Assembly (NCBI GenBank): GCA_027886175.1
Contig: JAJNNQ010000126.1
Span: forward strand, 930,001-994,000
Direction of reading: 5' to 3'
Source of the DNA: Phylloscopus collybita
Lineage: Eukaryota > Chordata > Aves > Passeriformes > Phylloscopidae
Length of the DNA stretch: 64,000 nt
Position numbers and translations under genes: made by a program. Numbering within the stretch: the first letter of the stretch is position 1; each line of letters opens with the position of its first letter. Below the pieces are notes generated by a model, which worked only from the letters and a program-made list of their open reading frames with translations, did no database searches and was not told the origin of the DNA. Positions 38,701-50,905 of the stretch are shown piece by piece.

Positions 38701-41567
38701 ATTAATGGGAAATTCTGAGAGAGAAATGGAAGAGGTCAAGAAAACAGAAGATAAAATAATTAATGTGCTTTTTATGGACACTTGAGTAGAAAATTGCAAG
38801 GTCTGTGAAGAGAAAAATACTTTAAAGAAATAGGTTAATGTTTGGGCCTGTAATTGGTTTGTTTGTTTGTTTTCAATATTACACATTGTGATAACAGTGG
38901 ACTATGGCTAGTGTGTGATATCTGAAGTCTGGATAACAGAGAAATCAAATATTCCTCAGCACTTCTGCCTTCAGAGAATTCTGTAATCTTGACATATGTA
39001 GATGAGGTGTACAAAATTTAGTTCTTCATTTTGCTGATAAGAGGGATGAACCATGCTGTGTTTTGGAGGGTAGCATTCTTGCCTTGGGTACTTTGTTTAA
39101 CATTGATTCTGATTTTCTTTCTATACAAGAAGGTTCTTGCTTGGGGTAAACAGGTAGTAGAAAATAAAAAAGGCAAAGCATACATATATATAAATGCAAA
39201 GCATACAGAAATAAATGATTTTCTCTATATTTTTCTGTAATGCTTTCAACCCGAAGTTTTTCATCTGGTCTCAGTCAAATTATTTTGACTTCTGCTTCCT
39301 TACATAATTTGGAGAACTAGAGATAGATTCTTCCTTAGGTTTCATACAGATTTCATATATAGAAGCTGAAGGAGACACCTCATCTTGCAGAATACCTTCT
39401 CATCTTGATAATGTCTCATAAATTATTCTTACCTGTCTTGGAGGATGATCATGTAAAGCACTCAGACATCTCCACTAGGTCTTCTGTAGAGGCTCCAATT
39501 TTGTAGAGGCCTTTTTCTGTCCTTTCCACTGCAGAAGTGGAAATACTTACCAGGATTGAGTTCTAGTTACATTCTTGGAAAGGAAACCTACATTCTTCTT
39601 AGTTGTAGATCTCCGGCATGCTTCTCTACCTGCTCTTTCCTGTTTAGGCACTCAATCTTCCTTTCTGATCTCTTCCCTTGTTTCCCATCTTTAACGTTGT
39701 TCTTCTTTAGCACACTTGGTTTCCAAATATTAGACAGATACAATCCTTGTGTCATAATTTCTGAATTTTGAAGCTCTAAACAAGTTCAAACAAACTTGAC
39801 AGATATGGGTATGAAGTCTCAAAGAAAAATCAAGTTTCTGTAACCTTACTGCTGAGCCAGTTAGGTGAATGAGGCCCACATTAACTCTTCCCTGATTTGT
39901 TGGACTTCAGCTTCCATTTGTTCCAGCTATGCATGCATCTCAGAAAGATCTCTCCTGCCCATACAGTTTGAGCTATTAACATCACTCAGATTTTCTTTTG
40001 ACATGTTCCTCTACTAGAGGGAAATGAGTGGAGATTCACCCTGATCAGAAGAATCTCATGTAAATCTTGTGCCTATTTTTTCCTACTAAGTAGTGGTATG
40101 TCTTTATGTACCTGTCTTACTGACTTCATTGTGTTTAGGTGCTGTAAACTCTCAAAAGGTGCTCAGCTTTTGTAGTCTCCCAAAAAGTCCTGTGATAAGT
40201 TCAGCAATTTCTAAAATAGAAGAGCTTAATAGATCTCATTTCTGGTTTGTTTGTTTGTTTGGTTGTTTTTTTGTTTTTGTCTTTATAAGCTGTTTTTGTT
40301 TTCTCCATTGATTATGTCTTGTATGCTATGCAGTGTAGTTCTCTGCATATTTCTCTACTTCGTACTCCAGTGTGCATTCTTTCCTGGTTCATCAGAAATT
40401 CTCTTTCACTGCACTCACTATCCACATATGTAGAATAAGTAGACTACCTGCCTTACATCTTGTCTGTGATGGTTCCTTTTGCTGTTTTGTTGGAGACTAT
40501 GCAATACTGATTTTGTCTCCTGCAAGAGCAGCATCACATAGTAATAGAAGAAAAGTTAGCTAAGGACACTTCATAGCACCTTGGGCTGGACAGTCAGTAT
40601 TGGGGAGGTGAGCCAAGAGCCACGTAGCAAATTATCTGGGATACACCCTTAGGAATCAGTATTGCTGCCCATCCTCAGTGCCTCTGAACGGTTGTTATGG
40701 CTGAGGTGTGCAATTTTTTAGCTGAGTTCTGTACTGCAGCAGAAGCAGCAGAAACTGCTAAAGCAGTTTTCATGTCAAGTGAGGTGCTTACTAACACAGT
40801 GACTAAAAGTAAGATTATTTTAAAAAGGGAATTACTGGCTTTCATTTTCACGTTTTAGACCAGTTTAAACAAAATGTATTCTTTCTTCTGTTAGTATAAT
40901 ACATAAAAATAACTATATACATATATGTGTAATGGGTATTTTACATATATACATATGTATGTATGTATCTAAATAATTTAACCCGAGATGTCCCGTGATA
41001 CGTTTTGGAGCTAAGTTTAAGATACAGTAGGTATTCAGAGCAGTTTCTTTGGAGTTTGCACACCCCAGCTTCCCCCTACTTCCCTGCGTACTTCGTCCTG
41101 TTCCCTCTTTACACGTGGAATTGGGAACTTCTGAGATCTGCTCAGCACTCAGCCAAATGACGTACAAGTGCAGAAGGTACCACGTTCCTGACACCGGGCT
41201 CTGGTTTCGCGCTCGCACTTGGCTTCCGTGGGAAGGCGGGAGCCTCCGCACTGGCGGCCGGGCGCTGTCCCAGGGGGCTGGGCCGGGCCCGGGGCGCCCC
41301 CTCGCCCCTCGCCTGTCCCTTTCGCTGGAAGTTTGTGTGTTTTCGGGTGGGCGGCGTGGGCTCCCCGTTTCCCGTCGGGAAAACCCCAGGACTGAGGTGC
41401 TCGCGTTCTGTCGCCCGCAGGCTCCTGGCAGTGTGGGACGCAGCGGGGAAAGGCGGACGGCGGCGCCGGCAGCCCCGAGGCGGCCCGGGCTTGCGGAGCC
41501 GTGCCCGGCGCTAGGACCCAGCAGGACGCCAGGCGGCGGCTCTTCTCTCCGGATCACAAATTCGTCG

Positions 41568-41574
41568 TGACTCA
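41568..41574 (+). promoter_or_regulatory. AP-1-like TGACTCA site
   Basis: A perfect TGACTCA within CpG island 2, about 220 bases upstream of the exon 2 ATG. This is only a motif match. Confidence 0.35.
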
Positions 41575-41781
41575 GTCTCTGCTCGGCGCGGAAGCAGCGG
41601 GAGCAGGTCGGTGTCCTACGTCTATCCGGCGGCTGCTGGGGTGCGTGGGGGCACGCGAGACGGAGCGGAGCAGGCACTGCCGCGCCCCTTCCCTGGCCCG
41701 GCCTTCCTTCATCTCCGCCCGCCCCCGCCCGGGCCCTGCCGCGCCGCCAACCGCGACCGCCTGTTGTCTGCTGTTTTCCAG

Positions 41782-41895
41782 ACAGCCAAGATGGAGTACG
41801 AGTGGAAGCCCGACGAGCAAGGGCTCCAGCAAATCCTGCAGCTGCTCAAGGAGTCCCAGTCCCCGGATACCACCACGCAGAGAGCCGTGCAACAA
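41782..41895 (+). CDS. TNPO1: TNPO1 exon 2: transportin-1 N-terminus
   Basis: Transportin-1 (karyopherin beta-2) carries proteins with PY-type nuclear localisation signals, such as hnRNP A1 and FUS, through the nuclear pore and releases them on RanGTP binding. This exon opens at ACAGCCAAG (Thr-Ala-Lys) and then the ATG at 41,791 in a strong context (A at -3, G at +4). It encodes 35 residues, [10 protein letters not shown]... to ...QRAVQQ, which match human TNPO1 almost exactly by memory, with small changes (Thr for Ile, Ala for Thr). These form helix A of HEAT repeat 1. The exon ends in phase 0 at CAA|GTATCCTT, a U12-type donor. If transcription starts in CpG island 2, the exon extends upstream as 5'UTR; no in-frame ATG precedes 41,791 back to about 41,611. 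Confidence 0.97.
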
Positions 41896-44439
41896 GTATC
41901 CTTAGCCGAAGCTTGCGGGGCCCCGAGAGTGGGCCGGGGGCGGCCGAGGGCGGGCGCGGGGAGCGTGGCCTGCTCGGCAGCGGGGCCAGCGCTGCGGCAG
42001 CCGGGCCTGCCCGGCTCGGCCGGGCCGCGGAGCCGCCGCAACGCGGGGGCCGAGCCCTGGCCGGAGCGGGCGGCCATGGCGCGGCGTTTGAACCGCCGAG
42101 GCGGCCTGTGGGCCGCGGGGCCGCCTTCACCCGGCGGGCACCGGGCACCTGTTGCGAGCCGAGAGACAAGGGCCGCATTGGTTATGGCCGTAGGGGACTT
42201 TTTTTTTTTTTTTTTTTAATTTTAAATTAATTTATTTATTTTCAAAGCCTGCGCTCTGGCGCGTCTCCGCCGATATACGCCGCTCTCTCGGGTTCCCCCG
42301 CCCAGCCCCCAGGGCGGCCGGGCGGGAACGGGGCCCTCGGCCCGGCGGTCCCGCCGAGGGGGCCGGGGCCGCCCCATGCGGTGTGCCCGCCATCCCCGCG
42401 GCAGAGAGGGGGCGAGCAGGGGCCTCTCGAAGTAATCTGGCGCCGGGATTCGAGGTGGAAGCCGTAGCTGGTGCGGCTAGTGCCGCTGGCAGAGCCGCTG
42501 CCTGCGCGCCCTCGTGGGCCTGCTGGCTCTGACACTGCGCATTTTGGTGCGTGGTGAGGATGTTTTTATTTGCCTGGAAGCCTGATCCTGAAACGCGGCT
42601 CGTTGAAATTCACGAAAAAGGGGAGGTCTACAGTATGTGGCTTCTTGTACCGCTTTGCAGTAGATTTGGTGTTGGTGTTGTGGATTGATGGGTTTTTTTA
42701 CCCTCACCCCTCCTCCTCCCCTCCCCCCGGTCCCCCCCTCCCTTCGGTCACTCTTCATTGTAGAAGTAATGAATTGCAAGGTTTTCAGAAGGAAGGACTG
42801 AGATAGCAAAATTTTAAATTAAGACTAATAGAAGCATAGGCCTTAAAAAATGAAGGCCTCATCTATTGTCTCGTGGTCTTTGAGCTAGCCATAAGTGATT
42901 TGAAATTTGTACAAGTGCTGAAATTCAGTGAAGGGTATGAGATTTTTTGTTATCTGGATCTCTTTTTATTTAAGGCATTTTCTTGAAGGTCTTCACAGAA
43001 AGCAACAGAATTTATTTAAGTAGGTAAGAACATATGTGTGTCTGTATATATTTATAGTAAGAGTTTAGCTTTAAGCCAAATTTGCTCCACTTCTAGACTT
43101 TTGTAGCAAATGTGGTAAATTTCAGGAAGGCTTCTGCTCCTGTCAGAAAGGTGAAGGTTGATTTCATCTTGATCATCTTGTTCTTTCAGCTGTGTTCTAA
43201 ATTTTTAAAACATGATTGCTTTTTTTGAAAAAATCTTAAACAGAAGAGTCTAAAGAAGTAGTGTTCTGATAATGCCCCAAGCTTAAACGAGTATTCAGTA
43301 TTTCAAATATCAAAGTATTTATAGAAACAGTGTTTATAGTGTAGCTTTAGTGTAAAATTACATTTTAAAGCTTTGCTTCAAATGATTTAATTACATCTAG
43401 TTTGTTTCTTGAGCTGTAGCATCATATATGCAGGATGGGCAGTATAAGTGATGCTGTCTGTCTTGATGAGGTATAGAACTCGACTGAAAAAGTCCTTTCA
43501 ACTGATGCTTGAAATTCTTAAGTGATAGTGAAAACTCCCTGCTGTGTCAATACCTGTGCTTTCCAGTAGGTAGGAAAATTATCTAATTGATAACATGACA
43601 GACCATGTCCTATAATTAAAAAAAAAAATTCATTAGCAGTCCTTTGAAACTGTTTCCACACAGACACAAACTTGTGAAGTCTGTTGTATTGTAGGATGCT
43701 GTTTGGTAGCATGTCCAAGCAGGGTTGTGATTAATGGTTTCAAGTTTAAAGTACTTAGTTCATAATCTTTGGTAGAAAAATCAAAAAAGCTGTGTGTTTA
43801 TTCTGTAATACTGTTTCTTTATGATGCTGTTTTAGCACACTTGGGTGTTTAGATGTCAAATACAATGAGGTGGGAAGTATAGGTTAGCTAAACTCTTTGT
43901 TAGTAAAGTTATAAATTGGTATGGTTTCAGATGTTTTTCAAATTAATTTATTGTATGGTTCCTGGAATAAAAAAGGAAAAGTTAAGTGGGTGAAGAAGTT
44001 GTTAAGAAAAGTGGTCTATGAGCTAGTCGTCATTTCTTAGACCAATTAAATGTTTACTCATTAAGTTTCTGTTAAATACTGCTCTTTCTGTTCATTCTTC
44101 TCCTTTCTGATAGTTTTTGGTCCATTTGACTACACAGTTGGCAATGTTCAGCTGCCTCTTCTGATGATAGGGCTTTACAGATACTTTTAAGGATCTGTTA
44201 ATTTTTATGTCTGTCCATAGATTATTTTTTAGACTTCCCCATAACTAAAAGCCATTGCTTCAGTAAGAAAATTACAGGAACTGTTTTTAGGTTGTTCATA
44301 CTCTATGTATCGTAAGCTTATAGTCACAGCTGGTTGAAGTGATGTAGCAGAGCATAAAAAATATAACAGTCTTTGTATCCAGAAAGCTATAAATCTTATC
44401 TGTAAAGATTCAACTTTCCTTAACAGTTTCTCTCTTCAG
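41896..44439 (+). other. TNPO1: TNPO1 intron 2, U12-type (minor spliceosome)
   Basis: The donor is GTATCCTT at 41,896-41,903, the U12 consensus in its GT form. Near the 3' end TTCCTTAAC lies at 44,416-44,424, an exact U12 branch-point consensus, about 16 bases before the acceptor CAG that ends at 44,439. A U2 donor would normally look like GTAAGT. The exons join in phase 0 (...[13 protein letters not shown]...). The first 630 bases are CpG-island DNA and the rest is AT-rich without a recognised element. Confidence 0.92.
42198..42246. repeat. Poly(T)/AT-rich block inside CpG island 2
   Basis: A run of about 17 T residues followed by AATTTTAAATTAATTTATTT splits the GC-rich island. It could be a retroposition tail in antisense orientation or a local insertion. 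No attached retroelement body is recognised. Confidence 0.8.
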
Positions 44440-44515
44440 AAACTAGAACAACTCAATCAGTATCCAGATTTCAACAACTACCTGATTTTTGTTCTTACGA
44501 AGTTGAAGTCTGAAG
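44440..44515 (+). CDS. TNPO1: TNPO1 exon 3
   Basis: The exon encodes [15 protein letters not shown]... to ...TKLKSE plus the first base of an Asp codon, 25 residues identical by memory to human TNPO1. It continues HEAT repeat 1. The acceptor is TCTCTTCAG|AAACTAG (U12 class, see intron 2) and the donor is GAAG|GTAAGTT, an excellent U2-type site at 44,516. It ends in phase 1 and exon 4 supplies AT to complete GAT (Asp). Confidence 0.97.
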
Positions 44516-47375
44516 GTAAGTTCTTGAGATAGTGACTGTTTTATTTTACTTCTTTGTGCCTTTAAAAAAAAGTATTATTTTACTTCAAAGAAATAGTCAG
44601 TTTGCTGGTTGGTTGAGCTGTCCATAGTCATGTGAAATTCACTTATGCACTCAGTGGTCTTCCTGGGGAAGCAAATCTGATAACTTAATGGTACTTGCAG
44701 TATCAGCCTTAGAATGGAATCCATTCTAAATGGCCTATGAAATCTGAGAAGTGTTAGGGCATCTTACCTCTGTTGGGCTGCAGTAAAGTTGTGGAATAAC
44801 TCTGATGAATCATGACTATATACATTATAAAACATACTGCTAAGTCCAATTATCATAATATCTCCATAGACTGCTAAATAATTTAAAGACTACATATTTA
44901 GAGTTGTCCAAAGGTGTCTGTCATAACCTTCATTCTGAAGTTTTAATTGTAGTAAAATACAGTTAGAAATCAGTCATGTTGTTTTATTGTTATGGACATA
45001 ACAGTACAGACTGTGTATGGCATAGTGTGTAGCCTCTACCAGTTGGAAAATTCAGCCAATTCCTTTGTGATCTGGGGGTGTGAAAGATTGTGTTTTCAGT
45101 GTACTACAGCTGTTGTTTTGAGGTGTCCTTGATAGCGAAAGGATATTTGTTTCAAGATATGCCTTAGCATGTCTGTTTCTTTATATTTGTAATTGTGTTT
45201 GGTTGTTCGGGTTGTTTTGTAGGGTTTTTTCCTTTGGTGTTCTGCTACTCATGCTTTTTCTGCCTTTTGGTGTTTTGCATCTGTTAGTGAATGCTTGCTT
45301 TTTCCCTTTGGATAGATTTTAGTTGTGTGTGGCCCTGTAATGTTCAAAGAATTGTCAAGAACGTTTGTCTACATTTTAAGTACTGTTTTGGTATCAGCTT
45401 ACTTCAGGAGGAGGGAAACAGGGGAATATGAAAGTATATTTTCCTGTTTGAAGGCTAGAGTATGTCTAAGTGCTTTTTGCATTCTGTGTAGGAAGTCACT
45501 TAATAATCTGTAAAGTCTGGGGGAAGTACCTTAAGTCTAAGAGCATTTTCAAGATCCTGAGCCAGTCAGGATATGGAATCTTTGAATAAGGTGCCAGTGT
45601 AGATAACCATGTCCTTTATCCTACCAGAAAAAATTAAAGCAAAGCAATGCCAGTGTAGGGATATGGAATCTGTACAAAGGGTATGACAAGAAGGATGTTT
45701 CACTTTTTTTGTTTGGTCCACAGATTTGTTTTCTGACACTAATACAACTTCCTAATTTCAGTTTCTTCATTCACCATTTGAGCCTGAGGTTCTAGATTGT
45801 CAGGGATGTTTGGGGTTTAGTGGTGTGTCAAGATCTGTCCTCCTAACAGAACTATTTCAGTTATTCAGCAGTCATCTTTTCCCTTTCTTGTGTTTAATCA
45901 CATCAACCTCTGTAGAACTAGATAAAGAGTAGGAGATGCTAGCTGTTACAAAATGGTTGTGTAAAGCTGTTTTATCTGAGGAGAAAGAAGCAGGTTCCAG
46001 CAGGTTGAGGGGCCAAGCAAGTTGTGAAGAAGTAGCCAGTTACCTTCCAGGGAGAGGTGTTTTGGATCAGATTGCACTGATACCTCTCACAAATACGTCA
46101 GGTCTTCTGTGAGACTGTTGAAAAAGCATCTGTTACTTTGGTGATGCTCTTGTCCTTCATCATGACATTTTTAGGGTCTTTTGTCCAGTGCAACTATTTT
46201 TTAACTTTGTATTTCTGTTTCTGGAAATTTGCGAAATAGTTAAGGTACCCTAATCAAGACCGGTGTTGGTATTTTTCATAGTCTTTGCCAAAATCTAAAT
46301 TTTTAATACTCAAATTCTGTTGCCTTGCTTAGGTAGGACTAATAAAAATGGCAGAGGACTGTTGATTGGATTTGCTTTGAATTCAGCCAACAGCCCTTCA
46401 CCTTCCCTCATTCTCAAGTAAGATAATGAGACTGTTGGAGCTGCTGGTGAGCAGCTGCAATACTTGGATGGACTCATCCCAGTAGATACCTGTCTTCAGT
46501 ACGATTGAGAAAGCATTCTGGTTTTTTCCCACCTGAAGTGGGTTCTGGTGTCTGTCTGTCTCTACAGCCTTGCCACAGACCAAAGCATATATATTCATAC
46601 TGTTAGAAGTTCATGCTTTTATTGTGTCCATACTATTCCAGCAGAAGGAGCAATGAAATTAGGCTTATAACATCTCTGACAGCTTATTCAATAAAAATGA
46701 AGTTTTCAGTCCACCAGAAAAAGATCTTGGCTTGGTAGCAGGTGGAACTAAGCTTTGATTCAGTGTTTGCTACTGTTGAAACTTCTGCTTAGAAAATCGT
46801 GCTTAAAGATACATTTAGGTGACAGCTCCCGAATGTGGGAATGCTGTCATTTGGTTGGTTGAAATGTGTGTTAAATAGTATCATTCTACTGCAGTGAAGA
46901 TTGCATCAACTTATCTTTGACCGAAGTTTTACACCTCTGTGGACAATTAACTTTGCAAGAAAACTTCTTTTGTAACTACAACCCTTCTTTTACAAAAATT
47001 GGCTTTCACTGTTTTTTTTCTAAAGCCCTGCCTTTAGGATACTTTTAGGATACCTCATGTGTAGCAAATTTGCTTTAGCACGGTTACTATTCAGTTGAAA
47101 AAACTGTTACCTTCTTTTCCTCTAGTTTTAGTTTCATCAGGCTTATCTTCTGAATGCTCGTGACTTACTGTTTTAAGAGCTATTGTGATAGTCCTACATG
47201 TTAGTAGGGGTTTTCTTTGCTTTATTTTTAAATTTTTTCTGGGCCCTGTCAAAACTTGTTAAGCTTCTTCCTGGAAGCAGGAATGCCCTGTTGCCATTTC
47301 ATCAGCAAAAAGATATGGCCTACTTTGCTGCTGCAGCATGTACACACTCTAGGTTTAAGTACTTCATTTCTTCTT

Positions 47376-47545
47376 GGTTTTTTCAGTTTGGTTTTTTGGG
47401 AGTTTGATTGATGGGTTTTTTCTTGTTTGTTTTGGGTTTGTTTGTTTGTGGGGTCTTTGTTTGGGGTTTTGTTTGGTTTTTTTGTTGTTTGTTTGGGTTT
47501 TTTTAGTTTTCAGTTGTTGAGGGTTTGTTTGTTTTGATTTTGGAA
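47376..47545. repeat. T/G-rich low-complexity tract
   Basis: About 170 bases consist almost only of T and G on the plus strand, with many GTTTG and GGGTTTT words and no exact unit. It resembles the stretch near 1,281-1,383. It is probably slippage-derived. Confidence 0.75.
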
Positions 47546-50020
47546 TTACTGTGCATTTCTAAAGATAGAGTTGGGAATTAGGATGAACCCCACTGTTAAA
47601 AATATCACAATGTAAAACTTCTTAAGGAAGCCGCATTCAGTTAGACAGTAGGCAGTAGGCAGGCTGATGAAATAAAATAAATTCCCAAGCCATTAAAGTT
47701 TAAGATACAGATCTCTAGAGTGTGCTTCCCATGAAGTACGTTGCTTAGAGATCTCCCTTAGGTAGGTATGATGGAGTCCAGACTAACTGAAAAGAGAGTT
47801 GTTTTGCTAATTTATCTGAAATTAGCAAAATGAAAATATTTTGAAATGAAAATGAATGAAAATAGTAGGCACTGTTGGTGTAGTTGTTTCTTCTTGGATT
47901 GGAAGGTAAAAAAACCTCATGGATAATGTAGTGACACTGACTGCCCTGTCCTTAGTGTTTTGTTTTGTTCTTCCAGTGTCCTCTGAAGTGAGCTCAGAAT
48001 CCTGTAGTCAAATTAATAATTTGTTTTCTGAAGTGTTGTATGCATGTTTCTTCTGCTTTTCAGATAATTTTTTGGATTTTGTGTGGCTGACTGAAACAGT
48101 CTAGTGCTACATGGAAGCATCAATTCTGCTTCTATTCTTGCTTTATTCATTTAACTGCAGGTTCCCTTCTTTGAACCAAGTCATGCATCTAAATCCCCCT
48201 TTCCTTGTTTGCATTATTGCATCCCTAGTCCGAGTATTTTTCTTTGAAGGAAAGTCTGAGAATGTAGTTTCCTAATTTCAGCCTCTTTACTGTCTTGCTG
48301 AGACCCATTCCAGTCTCTGCTTAAGGTGTATAGAGGCAGTTCTCCAAGATATATGAAGCCTGAGGCAAGTCAGAACCTCTAGATGTCATAATATGGACAA
48401 TTCATATTGCAAGCAGAAGTACTGAGTTTGTTTCAGACCTTGTTGACTGTAATGATGAAATTTCCAAAGTTGCCTGAGTGAAAACTTGCTTTGTTTATGC
48501 CTTCTGCAAATCAATGTTTGTAAGATACTTCTTTCTGTACACTAAAATAAACAGAAATAGCACCCTTCTTAATTGGCATTGTCCTGTTGTAGGAGAACTT
48601 TATCATTTTCCTGGTATTTTCTGCTTAGTTTCAGTCCAGAATTACACCACAATTTATTTCAAACAACATTTCCTTTGTGAATGGGAGATGTATGTGGCTT
48701 GCACTAAATTATCAAAAGATGATGTCCATTGTTATTCAATGGGACATGGTTAGTTTTGCATCATTTCTGTAGAGTTCTGCATTCATCTTCTCCTCTTGTC
48801 TGCTGGGCTCTCATTAGCAGCTCCTTATGCAATGGAAAAATATTGAGGGAGGTGCATAATGGTCCTGATACTTTCTGCTGGCTTGTATGGCTGCAGTTGT
48901 TGATTCTGTTGCAGTTACCCAGTTGTGGTCTTGTGAAGGTGCTTTAGTGACTGACTCTTCACCCCATCCAAACATGGGAACTCTACTATTTGTTCTCCAC
49001 GGAGTGTTATCTCAGTGGGCTGATTGGTGACAGTGGTGTAAGGCTATTGCAGTCAAGGATCAGAGTCCTTAAAATGATCTTTTACTCTGAAGGTGAATGA
49101 GCTGAAACTGAATACTATTTTAGTACTGTTTTTGTCACAGGCTTTAAGGATGGTCTTTTGAGCTTATTTCCAAAATACTTTGGATTTTTATAAACCAGTT
49201 AAAGATTGAAGAACACGGTCTCTGCAGTTCTTGGTCTTGTTCATTTAAAGATCTAGTTATTCAGAGTACTTTACTTTGATTTGGAACATTAACATGGAGA
49301 CTGGTCTTGTCCCCACCCTACTCCCTCCCCTCCCTCCCTCTCCCAAGTTTTTGTTTCAACAGAGCTTTTCACAGTTGGAAATTTATGTTCTGATAATCAT
49401 GGTACTAATAATTAATCTAGTTTTGCACATATAATTTAAAAGTGCTTTTTATAAGATGTTGCTGGAATTCAGAATGGTCATGTGGGTTTGTTGTGAATGT
49501 TTTTTGATGAGTCTTGAAATTTAGACTTGATCCAGAGAGCAGCTTTCATGAGTCTATTGCATTAGGATCTTTCTTGGCGTGTTGGTGTTGAAAGATAATG
49601 GAAGCTGAGCAAGAAAAAGATCATGATGTGAGATTATATGTCAGTTTGCAGCTACCCATTTCAAGAAGATGTCTTTGATGAGATGGATTAAAAGTGGTTC
49701 AGGAGCTTTAGTAGTTAAATTAAAACAGAAGCTCCCCTACCACTTCCCCCCAGTACAGGCACCCTACATATCATTGTTAAATATACAAAAATAATTGTCA
49801 AGCAATGAAGCTGATTGCATTACCATTCAGAAATCAAGTCAGATTAACGTGCGTTTATAGTTTAAAATGCTGCATACCCTACATAGTGTCCTACATAACA
49901 ACAACAAAACATTTTCTTCTCTGAAGTTCAGATATGTGAAGAATTACAGAAAGACTTACTTTTCATTATCAGTGCATAAATCTAGTAGTTGAATTGCCTA
50001 AATATCTTAAGGCGAAAGAG

Positions 50021-50905
50021 TAGAATCATGGAATATCTGGTGTGGGAAGGACTCATTCACAAAGGACATTGAGTCCAATTCCTGCCTCTGCACAGGATAC
50101 TCCTGAAAACCACTCCATGTGCCTGAAACTGTTAACCCAAACACTCCTTGAACTCTGTCAGGCTCGGTACTGCGACCGCGTCTTTGGGCAGCCACACCAG
50201 TGCTCAGCCACTCTGGGTGCAGAACCTTTTCCTGATATCCAACCTAAACCTCCCCTAACACAAATTCAGGCCATTTCCTTGGGTCCTGCCACTGTCACCA
50301 CAGAGGAGAGATCAGTGCCTGCCCCTGCTCTTTCCCTCACAAGGAAGCTGTAACTGCATTGAGGTCTCCCCTCAGTCTCCTCCAGGCTGAACAGACCAAG
50401 TGACCTCAGCTGCTCCTCATGAGGCTGCCCCTCAAGGCTCTTCACCATCCTCATGACCCTCTTTTGGACACTCTGTAGCCTTACATTAGGCTACTGTGGC
50501 ACACAGAAGTGCCCCCAGCACTGGAGGTGAGGCTGCCCCAGTGCAGAGCAGAGCAGGACAATCCCCTCCCTTGCCCAGCTGATGCTGTCCCTGATGCCCC
50601 CAGGACAGGGGTGGCCCTCCTGGCTGCCAGGGCACTGCTGGCTCATGTTCATTCAACTTGCCATTGACAAGGACCCCCAGGTCTCTTTCTGTGGCACTGC
50701 TTTCCAGCATCTCATTTCCCAGTCTGTGTACATCCAGGGCTACCCCATCCCCAGTGCAGAATCCAACACTCATTAGAACCTCGTACAGTTGGTGATTGTC
50801 CAGCTGTCCAATTCATTGAGGTCTCTCTGCAGGGCCTCTCTGCCTTTGAAGAAGTCAACAGCTACTCCCAATTGAGTACCATCAGCAGACTGACTTAGTA
50901 TATAT
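50021..50905 (-). repeat. CR1 LINE, long 3' fragment, copy A, minus orientation
   Basis: The block starts TAGAATCATGGAATATC, then shows GAACTCTGTCAGGCTCGG, TCAGTCTCCTCCAGGCTGAA, GACCCTCTTTTGGACACTC and ends near TTGAGTACCATCAGCAGAC at about 50,890. All are CR1 in reverse complement. Compared with the copy at 60,770 it is about 75-80% similar on the left, then nearly identical over 50,375-50,763. The open frames on both strands here are repeat-derived. Confidence 0.9.

Larger units (their letters stand above)
24013..41781 (+). other. TNPO1: TNPO1 intron 1 (about 17.8 kb)
   Basis: The intron runs from donor GTACGT at 24,013 to acceptor TTTTCCAG at 41,774-41,781, which has a good pyrimidine tract (CTGTTGTCTGCTGTTTTCCAG region). 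It is AT-rich and mostly unique. It holds the microsatellite and motifs near its start, a possible LTR remnant at 32.2-32.8 kb, a CR1 fragment at 35.4 kb and the upstream half of CpG island 2 near its end. I see no other exon or nested gene in it. Confidence 0.6.
41190..42530. promoter_or_regulatory. TNPO1: CpG island 2: probable internal TNPO1 promoter
   Basis: A second GC- and CpG-rich block surrounds exon 2, 17 kb downstream of CpG island 1. It has no TATA box. An AP-1-like TGACTCA lies at 41,568-41,574. Transcripts starting here, upstream of 41,782, could read straight into exon 2 without splicing and use the ATG at 41,791, giving the shorter isoform. From general knowledge, human TNPO1 also has two N-terminal isoforms. 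The block is interrupted by an AT-rich segment at 42,198-42,246. Exact start sites are not visible. Confidence 0.7.

Noticed and set aside
40913..42230. Long frames on both strands of CpG island 2, up to 254 codons
   Set aside because: Only the segment in frame with ATG 41,791 matches a known protein (TNPO1). The others are GC-rich chance frames.
50007..50773. Several 60-100 codon frames repeated near 60,802-61,551
   Set aside because: They recur because both places hold the same CR1 subfamily, and they lack reverse-transcriptase motifs in that reading.
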